Notes: generated from the letters alone by a model not told the origin. A stretch of DNA of 64,000 nt from Pantoea sp. GD03673 (GCF_029844725.1 NZ_JAOCKJ010000006.1:372001-436000); one strand, 5' to 3'; positions 33,622 to 44,448 are shown, counted from the first letter of the stretch. Made by a program: numbers and translations.

Positions 33622-35138
33622 GCTTCTTTATTCATCTCAGGATTAACAAACTGCCACAGCAGATCCAGTAAATCAGTGGCCAGCATACCGCGTGTACCGC
33701 GTTCTGCAGCCACCGCATCAGCCGCTGCACCATGTGCAACGCAGCCAGCGCAGGCCGCATCGAACAGCGTCAGTTTCTGACCCACCAGCGAGGCAATAAT
33801 TCCACTCAGGAGATCGCCCATACCGCCGGAGGCCATACCGGCATTGCCCACATCCGCAAAGGCCATTTCGCCCTGCTCGCTGGCAATCAGCGTGCCGGCA
33901 CCTTTCAGTACCACTACGCCACCATAACGCTGCGCCAGTGCCTGCGCTGCATGTAAGCGGTCACTCTCAATTTCACTGGTCTCGATATTCAGCAAACGTG
34001 CCGCTTCGCCAGGATGCGGCGTAATAATGCGATTCTGACGTTTCTCCGCACTTATTGCCAGCAGGTTAAGTGCATCCGCGTCCCAAAGCATCGGCTTTTC
34101 ACTGCCAGTAACCCGCTTCAGCGCCTGCTTCCCCCACTCGCGCTGACCCAGACCGGGCCCAATCGCGATGACATCAGCCCACGCCAGCGCCTCCGTCAGG
34201 CGTTCATCCGTCAGTTCATCGACCATAATTTCAGGCCGGGCGGTCAGAATCGGAATAATGTTATCTTTGTGAGTAAGCACTCGCACTAGCCCACTGCCGC
34301 TACGTAATGCGGCTTCTGCCGTCATTCGCACTGCGCCAGCGGTACCGGCATCGCCGCCTACAACCAGCAACCGGCCATGATTGCCCTTGTGCGAGGTGGG
34401 CTTACGTGGCTTAAGCCAGCGGGTTAATGCGCTGGCATCATAACGGGCGATGGGAGCCTCTTCTCCCGCCAGAAAAGCAGCCAGACCAAGATCGGCATAA
34501 AAAAGCTTTCCAGTATAGTCTCGCGCCTTGCCGGTAATCTGGCCCGGTTTCAGTGCGACCATACTCAGCGTATGGCTGGCATTAATGACCTCGCCGGGCG
34601 CGGTGCCGTTGCTGGCAGACAATCCGGAGGGCATGTCGATGGCGAGTATCGGTGCCGCATGGGCGTTGGCGCGCTGAATCAACGTGGCATAGGGTTCTTT
34701 GGGCGCACGGTGGCTGCCGGTTCCCAGCAGGGCATCCACAATCACCCCAACCTGCTCTGGCCAGGCCGCTTCGGCCGCGTGGATTTCACCGCCCGCGTCC
34801 AGCCATGCGTCCCGGGCAAGCTGCGCCTCTTCCGGCAGCGCTTTTTCACTTTCGCACGCCAGCAACGTAATGGTTTTCCCCGCCGCCTGCCCCAGTCGCG
34901 CCAGCACGTATCCATCACCGCCGTTATTGCCGTGGCCGCACAGAATCAGCCAGTGGCTGGCTTCAGGCCAGTGCGCAGTCAGATGCGTGTAAGCGGCCTG
35001 CCCGGCACGCAGCATCAGCTCATACAGGGTAATCCCGAGCGCATCGGCTCCCTGTTGCTCAAGCTGTGCCACAGCCTGCGCAGGCCAGACAGAATATGGT
35101 AAACTGCGGCTGTTTTTCTTCGAATCCTGGTCACTCAT
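33618..35138 (-). CDS. nnr: Bifunctional NAD(P)HX epimerase/dehydratase Nnr
   Basis: 506 residues (E. coli 515). The N-terminal YjeF_N epimerase domain (1 to about 225, [11 protein letters not shown] and DALLGTG) is fused to a C-terminal carbohydrate-kinase-like dehydratase ([38 protein letters not shown]). It repairs hydrated NADH/NADPH. The start shares the CATG at 35136-35139 with the divergent queG start. Confidence 0.96.
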   Translation of the reverse strand: MSDQDSKKNSRSLPYSVWPAQAVAQLEQQGADALGITLYELMLRAGQAAYTHLTAHWPEASHWLILCGHGNNGGDGYVLARLGQAAGKTITLLACESEKALPEEAQLARDAWLDAGGEIHAAEAAWPEQVGVIVDALLGTGSHRAPKEPYATLIQRANAHAAPILAIDMPSGLSASNGTAPGEVINASHTLSMVALKPGQITGKARDYTGKLFYADLGLAAFLAGEEAPIARYDASALTRWLKPRKPTSHKGNHGRLLVVGGDAGTAGAVRMTAEAALRSGSGLVRVLTHKDNIIPILTARPEIMVDELTDERLTEALAWADVIAIGPGLGQREWGKQALKRVTGSEKPMLWDADALNLLAISAEKRQNRIITPHPGEAARLLNIETSEIESDRLHAAQALAQRYGGVVVLKGAGTLIASEQGEMAFADVGNAGMASGGMGDLLSGIIASLVGQKLTLFDAACAGCVAHGAAADAVAAERGTRGMLATDLLDLLWQFVNPEMNKEA

Positions 35139-36276
35139 GTCATACCCTCTCGATCTTCATCAACTCGCACAACAGATTAAACAGTGGGGGTTGGATCTCG
35201 GCTTTCAGCAGGTCGGCATCACCGATACCGATCTCAGTGCAGAAGAGCCGCGTCTGCAGGAATGGCTGGATAAGCAGTATCATGGCGAGATGGCGTGGAT
35301 GGCGCGTCACGGCATGATGCGGGCGCGTCCTCATGAACTGCTGCCCGGCACGCTGCGCGTCATCAGCGTTCGCATGAACTACCTTCCGGCCAAAGCGGCC
35401 TTTGCCAGCACGCTGAAAAATCCCCAACTGGGCTATGTCAGCCGTTATGCACTTGGTCGTGATTACCACAAAGTATTGCGCAATCGACTGAAAAAGCTCG
35501 GAGAAATGATCCAGCAGCACTGTGGCGAACTCAATTTCAGACCGTTTGTGGATTCGGCACCGCTGCTTGAGCGCCCGCTGGCGGCAAAAGCGGGACTTGG
35601 CTGGACCGGCAAACATTCGCTGATCCTGAATCGGGAAGCAGGCTCGTGGTTTTTCCTCGGCGAACTGCTGATCGACATTCCGCTGCCAGTTGATACCCCG
35701 CAGCAGGAACAGTGTGGCCGCTGCGTTGCCTGCATGACGATTTGCCCCACCAGCGCTATCGTTGAGCCTTACGTCGTGGATGCCCGTCGCTGTATTTCCT
35801 ATCTCACCATTGAACTGGAAGGGGCTATCCCGGAAGAATTTCGTCCTCTGATGGGCAACCGGATTTATGGCTGTGATGACTGCCAGCTGATCTGCCCGTG
35901 GAATCGCTATGGACAACTGAGTGACGAAAGCGACTTTTCACCGCGAGCGGCGTTACATGCTCCGGCGCTGATCGATCTGTTTCAATGGGATGAAGCGAAG
36001 TTTTTACGCATCACGGAAGGCTCGGCGATCCGCCGTATTGGCCATTTACGCTGGCTGCGAAATATTGCCGTGGCGCTGGGTAATGCGCCCTGGTCGCCCC
36101 CCATCATTCCGGTGCTTGAACAACGACTCGGTGAGAGTGAATTGCTGGATGAACATATTCAGTGGGCACTTCTGCAGCAGCAGCAGAAACGCGAGCAACA
36201 GGTAGTTGAAGTGCAGCCAGCCCAGCAGAAACGGCTGGTTCGTGCAGTAGAAAAGGGTTTACCGCGTGATGCATGA
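35137..36276 (+). CDS. queG: Epoxyqueuosine reductase QueG
   Basis: 379 residues (E. coli 379). It reduces epoxyqueuosine to queuosine in tRNA using cobalamin and two [4Fe-4S] clusters; the cluster motifs CGRCVACMTICP (near 191) and CDDCQLICP (near 245) are intact. A C-terminal HEAT-like segment ends in GLPRDA. Its ATG overlaps that of nnr by two bases on the opposite strand, so its promoter must lie inside nnr. Confidence 0.97.
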   Translation: MSYPLDLHQLAQQIKQWGLDLGFQQVGITDTDLSAEEPRLQEWLDKQYHGEMAWMARHGMMRARPHELLPGTLRVISVRMNYLPAKAAFASTLKNPQLGYVSRYALGRDYHKVLRNRLKKLGEMIQQHCGELNFRPFVDSAPLLERPLAAKAGLGWTGKHSLILNREAGSWFFLGELLIDIPLPVDTPQQEQCGRCVACMTICPTSAIVEPYVVDARRCISYLTIELEGAIPEEFRPLMGNRIYGCDDCQLICPWNRYGQLSDESDFSPRAALHAPALIDLFQWDEAKFLRITEGSAIRRIGHLRWLRNIAVALGNAPWSPPIIPVLEQRLGESELLDEHIQWALLQQQQKREQQVVEVQPAQQKRLVRAVEKGLPRDA

Positions 36277-36301
36277 TTGAACAGCAAGCCGCTGATTATC
36301 G

Positions 36302-36551
36302 TTTTCCACATGCTGTGAATAAAAATAAAAAGCCGTTGTCATTCAACTGCAACAACGCTGATTTCGCTGTGAAATAACAAATTGAAATATCTGCATAAAC
36401 ATAAATATCAATAACTTATGAAAAATTTGTGTTTATTTAATAATGAGACTACCGCTCCGGTTAAATCACAAAGCTGTGGATAACTCTGTTCAGAAACAAT
36501 TTGCAGATCGCCCTGACAGGCACGAAAGATGGGGGGTAATGCTGTGGATAA
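36302..36551. promoter_or_regulatory. datA: datA-like cluster of DnaA boxes with an IHF site
   Basis: DnaA boxes (TTWTNCACA): TTTTCCACA at 36302-36310 (plus), TTATTCACA at 36314-36322 (minus), and perfect TTATCCACA at 36475-36483 and 36543-36551 (both minus). An exact IHF site (WATCAANNNNTTR) lies at 36406-36418 between the two pairs. In E. coli the datA locus, which stimulates hydrolysis of DnaA-bound ATP in an IHF-dependent way and limits re-initiation, lies in the same queG-glyVXY interval. Sequence and synteny together support a functional equivalent; activity is inferred. Confidence 0.7.
36331..36358 (-). terminator. Possible terminator of the tRNA-Gly transcript
   Basis: On the minus strand AGCGTTGT pairs with ACAACGGCT with one bulged base and is followed by TTTTTATTTTT. 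It lies about 270 bp after the last tRNA gene. Confidence 0.45.
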
Positions 36552-36625
36552 CCTTCAGGAAGTCATCACTATCACACGGCCAAAAACAGCCGGAGAACGG
36601 ACTGAAACAAGGGTGATGTAAAATC

Positions 36626-36701
<76 letters not shown>

Positions 36702-36727
36702 ATAGAAGGGCACTGCTTAATCAAAAC

Positions 36728-36803
<76 letters not shown>

Positions 36804-36831
36804 AAAGAGGTTACTGCTTACATTTTAAATC

Positions 36832-36907
<76 letters not shown>

Positions 36908-36949
36908 GCCTTGTACCGTTAATAAATTCTTCACCGGTACGGGGTGCGC

Positions 36950-36977
36950 ATTATACGAGAAATCGTTCCTGCTGCAA
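36950..36977 (-). promoter_or_regulatory. Promoter of the tRNA-Gly operon
   Basis: On the minus strand: -35 TTGCAG (36972-36977), 16-bp spacer, perfect -10 TATAAT (36950-36955), followed by a GC-rich discriminator GCGC typical of ppGpp-inhibited stable-RNA promoters. Confidence 0.75.
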
Positions 36978-37061
36978 GCGTCTGAAAGCAAAAATTTTCG
37001 CTTTCAGCGCGTTTGCTGATTAAATCAGCAACCTGGTGATTTCATGCACACCCACCGCCGA

Positions 37062-37610
37062 TTAAAGCTGCAAAAAGTGTTCGCGGTAGTAAGCCAGCTC
37101 CGCCACTGACTCGCGGATATCATCCAGTGCCTGGTGCGTACCGCCTTTTTTGAAGCCAGGCAGAATCGCCGGTTTCCAGCGACGAGCCAGCTCTTTCAGG
37201 GTACTCACATCCAGATAGCGATAGTGGAAATACGCTTCCAGCTCAGGCATGTACTTAAACAGGAAGCGACGATCCTGCCCGATGCTGTTGCCACAGATAG
37301 GCGATGCATTCGCCGGAACCCACTGTTTCAGGAATTCTATAGTCGCCAGTTCTGCTGCGCGATCGTCAATCTTACTCTCCTTCACCCGTGCAACCAGACC
37401 GCTGTTGGTGTGGGTACGGACATTCCACTCATCCATCAGCGCCAGCTGCGCATCAGACTGATGGACGGCCATGACCGGCCCCTCCGCCAGAATGTTCAGG
37501 TTGGCGTCAGTCACCAACGTCGCAATCTCAATAATGCGATCGTGCGTCGGATCAAGTCCGGTCATCTCAAGATCAATCCAGATCAGATTCTGTTCATTTC
37601 CAGTAGCCAT
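37062..37610 (-). CDS. orn: Oligoribonuclease
   Basis: 182 residues (E. coli 181). DEDDh exonuclease with DLEMTGLD near the start and [17 protein letters not shown] near the end. It degrades 2-5-nt RNAs, including pGpG from cyclic-di-GMP turnover. ATG 37610 is preceded by AGGAAACAGC and gives the family length; an in-frame ATG at 37640 would add ten residues. Divergent from rsgA. Confidence 0.96.
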   Translation of the reverse strand: MATGNEQNLIWIDLEMTGLDPTHDRIIEIATLVTDANLNILAEGPVMAVHQSDAQLALMDEWNVRTHTNSGLVARVKESKIDDRAAELATIEFLKQWVPANASPICGNSIGQDRRFLFKYMPELEAYFHYRYLDVSTLKELARRWKPAILPGFKKGGTHQALDDIRESVAELAYYREHFLQL

Positions 37611-37711
37611 GCTGTTTCCTGCGGTTGCTGTAGTCGTCATTCACGATGAATAAGGTGTATCATAGACGTTTTGCCCAGCCGGGCGAAATCTGGCTAACGC
37701 TGTGAGGGTGA

Positions 37712-38761
37712 GTGAGTAAAAATAAACTGTCGAAGGGCCAACAACGTCGCGTAAGCGCTAACCACGATCGCCGTCTCAACCAGCGCAGAGAGCGTCCGGA
37801 AGCGGATGACAACCTGTTTGGTGAAGCTGCAGATGGGGTCGTTGTGAGTCGCTTTGGCATGCATGCTGATGTTGAGGATAGCGCAGGCGTCGCCCACCGC
37901 TGCAATATCCGCCGCACTATCCGTTCGCTGGTAACGGGCGATCGGGTGTTATGGCGTCCGGCCACCAGCGGCGGCAAAGGCATTGTTGAAGCGGTGCATG
38001 AGCGCACCAGCGTATTAACCCGCCCCGATTTTTACGACGGCGTGAAGCCGATGGCAGCGAATATCGATCAGATCATCATCGTCTCTGCGATCCTGCCGGA
38101 ATTGTCGCTGAACATCATCGATCGCTATCTGGTTGCCAGCGAAACGCTGGACATCGAACCGTTGCTGGTCCTGAATAAAACCGATCTGCTGGATGACGAA
38201 GCACGTGCTGCTGTTGATCAGCAGATGGATATCTATCGCAACATTGGCTACCGCGTGGTGATGGTCTCCAGCCGGGCGAAAAATGGCCTGGATGACCTGG
38301 AATCCGCCCTGACCGACCGCGTGAGTATCTTTGCCGGTCAGTCTGGCGTCGGCAAGTCGAGCCTGCTGAATGCCCTGCTCGGCTTCGACAAAGATGAGCA
38401 GGTCGCCATTCTGACCAACGAAGTGTCAGACGGCTCAGGCCTGGGCCAGCACACCACTACCGCATCGCGCCTGTATCACTTTCCGCACGGCGGTGATGTG
38501 ATCGATTCACCCGGTGTGCGCGAGTTCGGTCTGTGGCATCTGGAGCCGGAGCAGGTTACGCACGGCTTTGTTGAATTCCGCCCCTTCCTGGGCTATTGCA
38601 AATTCCGTGATTGTAAACATGGCAGCGATCCCGGCTGTGCGATTCGTGAAGCGGTCGAACAGGGAAAAATCCACGCCTCCCGTTTCGATAACTACCACCG
38701 TATTCTGGAGAGCATGGCGCAGGTAAAAACGCGTAAAAATTTCCCCGAGGGTGAAAGTTAA
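37712..38761 (+). CDS. rsgA: Ribosome small-subunit-dependent GTPase RsgA
   Basis: 349 residues (E. coli 350). N-terminal OB domain, circularly permuted G domain (NKTD near 153; P-loop GQSGVGKSS near 208-216; DSPGVREFG) and a C-terminal zinc knuckle around [14 protein letters not shown] (about 295-310). It checks late 30S assembly. The start is GTG at 37712, giving the conserved [14 protein letters not shown]. Confidence 0.96.
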   Translation: MSKNKLSKGQQRRVSANHDRRLNQRRERPEADDNLFGEAADGVVVSRFGMHADVEDSAGVAHRCNIRRTIRSLVTGDRVLWRPATSGGKGIVEAVHERTSVLTRPDFYDGVKPMAANIDQIIIVSAILPELSLNIIDRYLVASETLDIEPLLVLNKTDLLDDEARAAVDQQMDIYRNIGYRVVMVSSRAKNGLDDLESALTDRVSIFAGQSGVGKSSLLNALLGFDKDEQVAILTNEVSDGSGLGQHTTTASRLYHFPHGGDVIDSPGVREFGLWHLEPEQVTHGFVEFRPFLGYCKFRDCKHGSDPGCAIREAVEQGKIHASRFDNYHRILESMAQVKTRKNFPEGES

Positions 38762-38931
38762 TCGGTATAACCGCGTCTGAACGGATAAGCCGCTGCATTT
38801 TGCGAGGTGGATTCCGATCGCGCATCCGGACCGTGCAGCGTGCCGGAAATCAGGTATAGTCGCCATCTGAACGGGTCGCTGCTACAATCCGCCCCTTTTT
38901 TACAACGTCATAAAATAGCCAGGAGGCTAAG

Positions 38932-39831
38932 GTGTTTGATCGTTTAAAACTCGGCTTGAATCATATTCTCCCGAAGAAATGGCTGACTGAACTTGCCGGT
39001 TGGGGCGCCAGTCGCCGCGGTGGTTGGTTGACCAAACTGGTCATTGACATCTTTGTCTGGTTTTACAAAGTCGACATGGCGGAAGCGCGCAAGCCCGATA
39101 CCGCCAGCTATCGCACGTTTAATGACTTTTTCGTTCGTCCGCTGAAAGACGATGCGCGTCCGTCAGATGCAGATGCCAGCCTGATCGCCCTGCCCGCAGA
39201 TGGTGCTATCAGTCAGCTTGGCCACATTCATGGCGACCAGATTTTCCAGGCTAAGGGGCATCACTACACGATTGATGCTCTGCTGGCGGGAGATGAGCGG
39301 ATGGCAGCGCAATTTGTGGAGGGCGAATTCGTCACCACTTATCTGGCTCCACGTGATTATCACCGCGTCCATATGCCGTGCAACGGCATCCTGCGTGAGA
39401 TGATTTATGTGCCAGGCGATCTCTACTCCGTTAACCCGCTGACCGCGCGTAATATTCCCAACCTGTTTGCCCGTAACGAGCGCGTTATCTGCTATTTCGA
39501 AACCGATATCGGACCGATGGTGCAGATTCTGGTGGGTGCGACGATTGTCGGCAGCATCGAAACCGTCTGGGCTGGCACTATCACGCCACCGCGTGAAGGT
39601 GTGATCAAGCGCTGGCACTATCCGGCAGCGGATGATGAAGGCGCGGTGGTCCTGCTGAAAGGCCAGGAAATGGGCCGCTTTAAGCTCGGCTCTACCGTTA
39701 TCAACCTGTTCGCCCCCGGTCGCGTCAAGCTGGCTGAAAGTCTGGAAGCAGAAAGTAAAACCCGTCTGGGTCAACCGCTGGCGATTGCACTGCCGGTTGC
39801 GACAGACATTTCCGACGTCATCGTCGACTAA
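38932..39831 (+). CDS. psd: Phosphatidylserine decarboxylase
   Basis: 299 residues. It makes phosphatidylethanolamine at the inner membrane. The self-cleavage motif LGST (252-255) is intact; cleavage between G253 and S254 yields the pyruvoyl subunit. Catalytic HRVHMP is present. It is 23 residues shorter than E. coli Psd because the acidic C-terminal tail is missing. GTG start with perfect AGGAGG. Five bases separate it from mscM, an operon as in E. coli. Confidence 0.96.
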   Translation: MFDRLKLGLNHILPKKWLTELAGWGASRRGGWLTKLVIDIFVWFYKVDMAEARKPDTASYRTFNDFFVRPLKDDARPSDADASLIALPADGAISQLGHIHGDQIFQAKGHHYTIDALLAGDERMAAQFVEGEFVTTYLAPRDYHRVHMPCNGILREMIYVPGDLYSVNPLTARNIPNLFARNERVICYFETDIGPMVQILVGATIVGSIETVWAGTITPPREGVIKRWHYPAADDEGAVVLLKGQEMGRFKLGSTVINLFAPGRVKLAESLEAESKTRLGQPLAIALPVATDISDVIVD

Positions 39832-39836
39832 ATTGA

Positions 39837-42800
39837 GTGTCCTCTGTGCGTTCGATTCTCCTCCTGCTGCTGAGCCTGTGGCTCAGCAGCCCGGCCTTCG
39901 CGGCCAGCCTTCCTGACGCCAGCCAGCTCAAACAGCAGCTGGAAGAGATAAAATCGGCCAAAAGTTCCCCGGCCCAGGCGGAACAGATCCAGACGATTGA
40001 AGCAGCCTTAAACTTTCTCTCTGAACGCGACGACTCGCTGGAGCGTGCATCGCAATATCAGCAGGTCATTGATGACTTTCCACGTCTGGCACGCGAACTG
40101 CGCCAGCAGATCGCTGCACTGAACGACAGCGGGAAAACCGTTCGCAATAACATGAGCAGTGCCGAGCTGGATCAGGAGATTCTGCAGGTCAGCAGCCAGT
40201 TGCTGGAAGAGGGGCGTCAGGCGCGGCAGGAGCAGGATCGGGCACGGGAAATCAGTGATTCGTTGTCGCAGCTGCCGCAGCAGCAGACGGAAGCGCGTCG
40301 GGCGATGACCGAGAGTGAACGCAGGCTGCAGGGCGTCAGCAGCAGTTCACCGCAGGGGCAGCTGCAACTGGCAGCTCGCCAGGCGGAAAGTGCGGCAAAT
40401 AAAGCGCTCGTCGATGAACTTGAGCTGGCACAGCTCTCCGCCAATAACCGTCAGGAACTGGCGCGGATGCGGGCTGAAGCCCACCAGCGTAAAGCAACGC
40501 AGCTCGATAACTATTTGCAGGCACTGCGCAACCAGCTTAATGACCAGCGACAACGCGAAGCGGAAGTCGCCCTGGCCCGCACCGAGCAACTGGCAGAAAA
40601 CAGCGGTGATTTGCCGCCAGCAATTAGCGATCAGTTTCGGGTAAACCGTGAACTCTCTGCTGCGCTGAATCAGCAGGCGCAGCGTATGGATCTGGTGGCA
40701 TCGCAGCAGCGGCTGGCCACCAACCAGATTATTCAGGTGCGTCAGGCGCTCTCTACTCTGCGTGAACAGTCACAATGGCTGGGTGCTTCCAGCCTGCTGG
40801 GCGAAGCGCTACGGGCGCAGGTTGCGCGTCTGCCGGAGATGCCCAAGTCCCAGCAGATTGATAATGAGATGGCACAGCTTCGCGTGCAGCGTCTCTATTA
40901 CGAAGATCTGCTGGAGCGTCAGGAGACGCTGCTCAAAGGACGGCAGGCCGATGGTCAGCCCTTCACCGCAGAACAGAAGCGTATTCTGGATGCACAGCTA
41001 CGCACTCAGCGTGAACTGCTCAACTCCCTGATCTCCGGCTGTGACACCCTGATTCTGGAAATCACCAAGCTGAAGGTCGGCAACACCCAGCTGCAGGATG
41101 CGCTGACGGAAGTCAAAGACGCAACGCACCGCTATCTGTTCTGGACCGCTGACGTCAGTCCGATCGGTCTGAGTTATCCGCTGGATCTGGCTAAAGATCT
41201 TTCCCGTCTGCTGTCGCTGGATACGCTGGGTCAGCTTGGCAAAGCGATGGCAATGATGTTTACCAGCCGCAACTCCGTGCTGCCGATTATTGGTGCCCTG
41301 CTGCTGGTCGGTTTCAGCATCAGCTCACGCCGCCACTTCAATGCGTTTCTTGAACGCTCCGCCAGCAAAGTCGGCAAGGTTACCCAGGATCGTTTCCGCC
41401 TGACCATCCGTACCGTGTTCTGGTCGATTCTGGTGGCGCTGCCGCTGCCCGTGCTTTGGGGTGCGCTGGGTTATGGCCTGCAGAACGCCTGGCCCTACCC
41501 TATCGCCGTGGCCATTGGTGATGGCATTACCGCCACGCTGCCGTTGCTGTGGGCGTTTATGATCAGCGCCGCCTTTGCCCGACCCAATGGACTGTTCATT
41601 GTGCATTTCCGCTGGCCGCAGAACCGGGTGGCGCGGGCCATGCGCTACTACTCGCTGAGCATCGGCCTGATTGTGCCGCTGATTATGCTGCTGATCGCCT
41701 TTGGCAATCTCGAAGACAGGCAGTTCTCTTCGACGCTGGGCCGCCTCTGTTTCATCCTGATCTGCGGGGCAATCAGTATTGTTACCGTAAGCCTGAAGCG
41801 TTCCGGTATTCCGCTCTATCTTGATAAAGAGGGAAGTGGCGAGAATATGGTGAACAGGATGCTGTGGAACCTGATGATCGCCATGCCGCTGATGGCTGCT
41901 CTCGCCTCTGCCGTGGGCTATCTGGCGACCGCGCAGGCGCTGCTGGCGCGACTGGAAACATCGGTCGCCATCTGGTTCCTGCTGCTGGTTATCTATCACA
42001 TTATCCGGCGCTGGATGCTGATTCAGCGTCGCCGTCTTGGTTTTGATCGCGCCCGACAGCGTCGTGCCGATATGCTGGCTAACCGGGCGCGCAGTGAAGA
42101 AGAGAAAGAGCAAAGCGCTCAGAACACCGATGCGATTGAAATTGAAGAACCGGTAATTGACCTGGATGCGATCAGTGCGCAGTCGCTGCGGCTGGTACGT
42201 TCTATCCTGACGCTGATTGCCCTGGTCTCGGTGATCGTGCTGTGGTCAGAAATCCACTCGGCCTTTGGCTTCCTGGAAAATATCCAGCTGTGGGATGTCA
42301 GCACCTCCGTGCAGGGCGTGGAGTCGATTCAGCCAATCACCCTGGGTTCGGTGCTGATCGCCATTCTGGTGTTCATTATCACTACCCAGCTGGTGCGCAA
42401 TATGCCCGCGCTGCTTGAGCTGGCGCTGTTGCAGCATCTTAATCTGACGCCCGGCACCGGTTATGCCATCACTACCCTGACCAAATATCTGCTGCTGCTG
42501 GTTGGCGGGCTGATAGGTTTCTCCATGATCGGCATTGAGTGGTCGAAGCTGCAGTGGCTGGTTGCCGCGCTGGGTGTCGGGCTGGGGTTTGGCTTGCAGG
42601 AAATTTTTGCCAACTTCATCTCCGGCCTGATTATTCTGTTCGAAAAACCGATTCGTATTGGCGATACCGTGACGATCCGTGACCTGACCGGCAGCATCAC
42701 CCGGATCAACACGCGTGCGACCACCATCACCGACTGGGACCGCAAAGAGATTATCGTGCCAAACAAGGCTTTTATTACCGAGCAGTTTATTAACTGGTCG

Positions 42801-43175
42801 CTGTCCGACTCCGTGACGCGTGTGGTACTGACCATTCCGGCTCCGGCGAAAGTCAGCAGTGAGCAGGTGACAACCATTCTGGTGCAGGCGGCTGAGCGGT
42901 GCAGTTATGTCCTTGATACACCACCGCCGGAAGCCTTCCTGGTCGATCTGCAGCAGGGGATTCAGCTGTTTGAGATCAGGGTACATGCCGCCGAGATGGG
43001 ACACCGTATGCCGCTGCGTCACGAACTGCACCAGCTGATTCTGCTCGGGTTTGAGCAGCACGGTATTGAGATGCCGTTCCCGCCGTTCCAGATGCGCATG
43101 GAAACCCTGGGTAAGAAGCTGCCTGCCAGCAACGGTACACCTGCCGCCCGCGCCTTTAAATCTGGCGGCCTGTAA
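39837..43175 (+). CDS. mscM: Miniconductance mechanosensitive channel MscM (YjeP)
   Basis: 1112 residues (E. coli 1107). Signal peptide (about 1-22), a Gln-rich coiled-coil periplasmic domain (about 25-460), some eleven membrane helices from about 475, and an MscS-type pore and beta domain (about 885-1085) containing GVGLGFGLQEIFANF and DRKEIIVPNKAF. It releases solutes under mild hypo-osmotic shock. Start GTG 39837; a GTG at 39846 (MRSILLLL) would fit the signal peptide equally well. Confidence 0.95.
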   Translation: MSSVRSILLLLLSLWLSSPAFAASLPDASQLKQQLEEIKSAKSSPAQAEQIQTIEAALNFLSERDDSLERASQYQQVIDDFPRLARELRQQIAALNDSGKTVRNNMSSAELDQEILQVSSQLLEEGRQARQEQDRAREISDSLSQLPQQQTEARRAMTESERRLQGVSSSSPQGQLQLAARQAESAANKALVDELELAQLSANNRQELARMRAEAHQRKATQLDNYLQALRNQLNDQRQREAEVALARTEQLAENSGDLPPAISDQFRVNRELSAALNQQAQRMDLVASQQRLATNQIIQVRQALSTLREQSQWLGASSLLGEALRAQVARLPEMPKSQQIDNEMAQLRVQRLYYEDLLERQETLLKGRQADGQPFTAEQKRILDAQLRTQRELLNSLISGCDTLILEITKLKVGNTQLQDALTEVKDATHRYLFWTADVSPIGLSYPLDLAKDLSRLLSLDTLGQLGKAMAMMFTSRNSVLPIIGALLLVGFSISSRRHFNAFLERSASKVGKVTQDRFRLTIRTVFWSILVALPLPVLWGALGYGLQNAWPYPIAVAIGDGITATLPLLWAFMISAAFARPNGLFIVHFRWPQNRVARAMRYYSLSIGLIVPLIMLLIAFGNLEDRQFSSTLGRLCFILICGAISIVTVSLKRSGIPLYLDKEGSGENMVNRMLWNLMIAMPLMAALASAVGYLATAQALLARLETSVAIWFLLLVIYHIIRRWMLIQRRRLGFDRARQRRADMLANRARSEEEKEQSAQNTDAIEIEEPVIDLDAISAQSLRLVRSILTLIALVSVIVLWSEIHSAFGFLENIQLWDVSTSVQGVESIQPITLGSVLIAILVFIITTQLVRNMPALLELALLQHLNLTPGTGYAITTLTKYLLLLVGGLIGFSMIGIEWSKLQWLVAALGVGLGFGLQEIFANFISGLIILFEKPIRIGDTVTIRDLTGSITRINTRATTITDWDRKEIIVPNKAFITEQFINWSLSDSVTRVVLTIPAPAKVSSEQVTTILVQAAERCSYVLDTPPPEAFLVDLQQGIQLFEIRVHAAEMGHRMPLRHELHQLILLGFEQHGIEMPFPPFQMRMETLGKKLPASNGTPAARAFKSGGL

Positions 43176-43177
43176 TG

Positions 43178-43205
43178 CAAAACGCCCGGCTAAGCCGGGC
43201 GTTTT
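43178..43205. terminator. Bidirectional terminator between mscM and mdh
   Basis: Stem ACGCCCGGC/GCCGGGCGT with TAA loop, flanked by AAAA and TTTT, so it works for both convergent genes. Confidence 0.85.
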
Positions 43206-43221
43206 CAGTCTGAGCCGTCAG

Positions 43222-44160
43222 TTACTGCTTAACGAACGCTTCACCCTGCTCAATATCTTTCTTCAGCGTATCAAGCATGCCTGACAGCGCCTGCTGTTCA
43301 TAAGCACTGAGTGTGCCAATTGGCTTGCGTTCCGCAATGCCGTTTTTACCCAGCAGCAGCGGCTGAGAGAAGAAGCGGGCATATTCACCCTCGCCTTCCA
43401 CGTAAGCACACTCTACAACATTAGCCTCACCCTTCAGCGCACGTACCAGTGACAAACCGAAACGTGCGGCCGCCTGGCCCATCGACAATGTAGCCGATCC
43501 GCCACCCGCTTTGGCTTCCACCACTTCGGTGCCAGCGTTCTGAATGCGTTTAGTTAAATCGGCCACTTCCTGATCGCTGAAGCTGACGCCCTGAACCTGC
43601 GACAGCAGCGGCAGAATGGTTACGCCGGAATGACCGCCAATCACCGGGACTTCAACCTGGTCAGGCTGCTTGCCTTTCAGCGCGGCCACAAAGGTATTGG
43701 CGCGAATGATATCCAGCGTGGTCACGCCGAACAGACGATTTTTGTCATAGACACCGTGCTTTTTCAGCACTTCTGCCGCGATGGCAACGGTGGTATTGAC
43801 CGGGTTGGTGATGACACCAATCAGCGCTTTAGGGGCCGTAGTCGCCACCTGTTCAATCAGATTACGAACGATGCCGGCGTTAACATTAAACAGGTCGGCG
43901 CGATCCATACCCGGTTTGCGCGCGACGCCAGCAGAGATCAGTACCACATCTGCACCCTGTAAGGCAGGCGTGGCATCTTCTCCGCTGAATCCCTGAATGG
44001 CTACAGCAGTCGGAATATGGCTGAGATCAACGGCAACGCCCGGCGTAACCGGCGCGATGTCATACAGTGAGAGTTCTGAACCTGCGGGAAGCTGGGTTTT
44101 GAGCAGAAGTGCGAGCGCCTGGCCTATGCCGCCAGCGGCACCGAGAACGGCAACTTTCAT
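43222..44160 (-). CDS. mdh: Malate dehydrogenase
   Basis: 312 residues (E. coli 312). NAD-binding GAAGGIG (8-14), substrate arginines R81, R87 and R153, and catalytic H177 within GGHSGV are intact. Interconverts malate and oxaloacetate in the TCA cycle. Divergent from argR, the arrangement of E. coli at 72 min; here, however, the neighbour on the other side is mscM. Confidence 0.98.
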   Translation of the reverse strand: MKVAVLGAAGGIGQALALLLKTQLPAGSELSLYDIAPVTPGVAVDLSHIPTAVAIQGFSGEDATPALQGADVVLISAGVARKPGMDRADLFNVNAGIVRNLIEQVATTAPKALIGVITNPVNTTVAIAAEVLKKHGVYDKNRLFGVTTLDIIRANTFVAALKGKQPDQVEVPVIGGHSGVTILPLLSQVQGVSFSDQEVADLTKRIQNAGTEVVEAKAGGGSATLSMGQAAARFGLSLVRALKGEANVVECAYVEGEGEYARFFSQPLLLGKNGIAERKPIGTLSAYEQQALSGMLDTLKKDIEQGEAFVKQ

Positions 44161-44448
44161 TCTTAACTCCTTATTAAGGTGGGGCAGAGATGGGCCGAAA
44201 TTCTATCTGTGTCAGACCTTAATCAACTGCTCAGGCGATGATAAATATCCGCTGTTAATTCTACGTGTTTTCACACCTGCTCGCCGGATTCAAAAGTTAC
44301 TTATCATGATTGCGCCTGAATGACCGACAACTTTGCCGTCGTCAGACAGAGAACGGCTGTGTGCGTTTTCTGTTACTACATCTGATACTACACCATCAAT
44401 AATATAACAACTTTGCAACCTTCGCCTTTCGGGGCTGTGACGGGGGTT

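Larger units (their letters stand above)
36277..36625. other. Non-coding AT-rich segment between queG and the tRNA-Gly genes
   Basis: About 350 bp without a gene. It contains four sequences matching the DnaA-box consensus, one exact IHF consensus site (see 36302-36551) and a possible terminator for the tRNA transcript (36331-36358). In E. coli the corresponding interval carries datA. Confidence 0.8.

Noticed and set aside
42246..43061. 271-codon minus-strand frame opposite mscM
   Set aside because: Antisense shadow of the MscS domain coding region.
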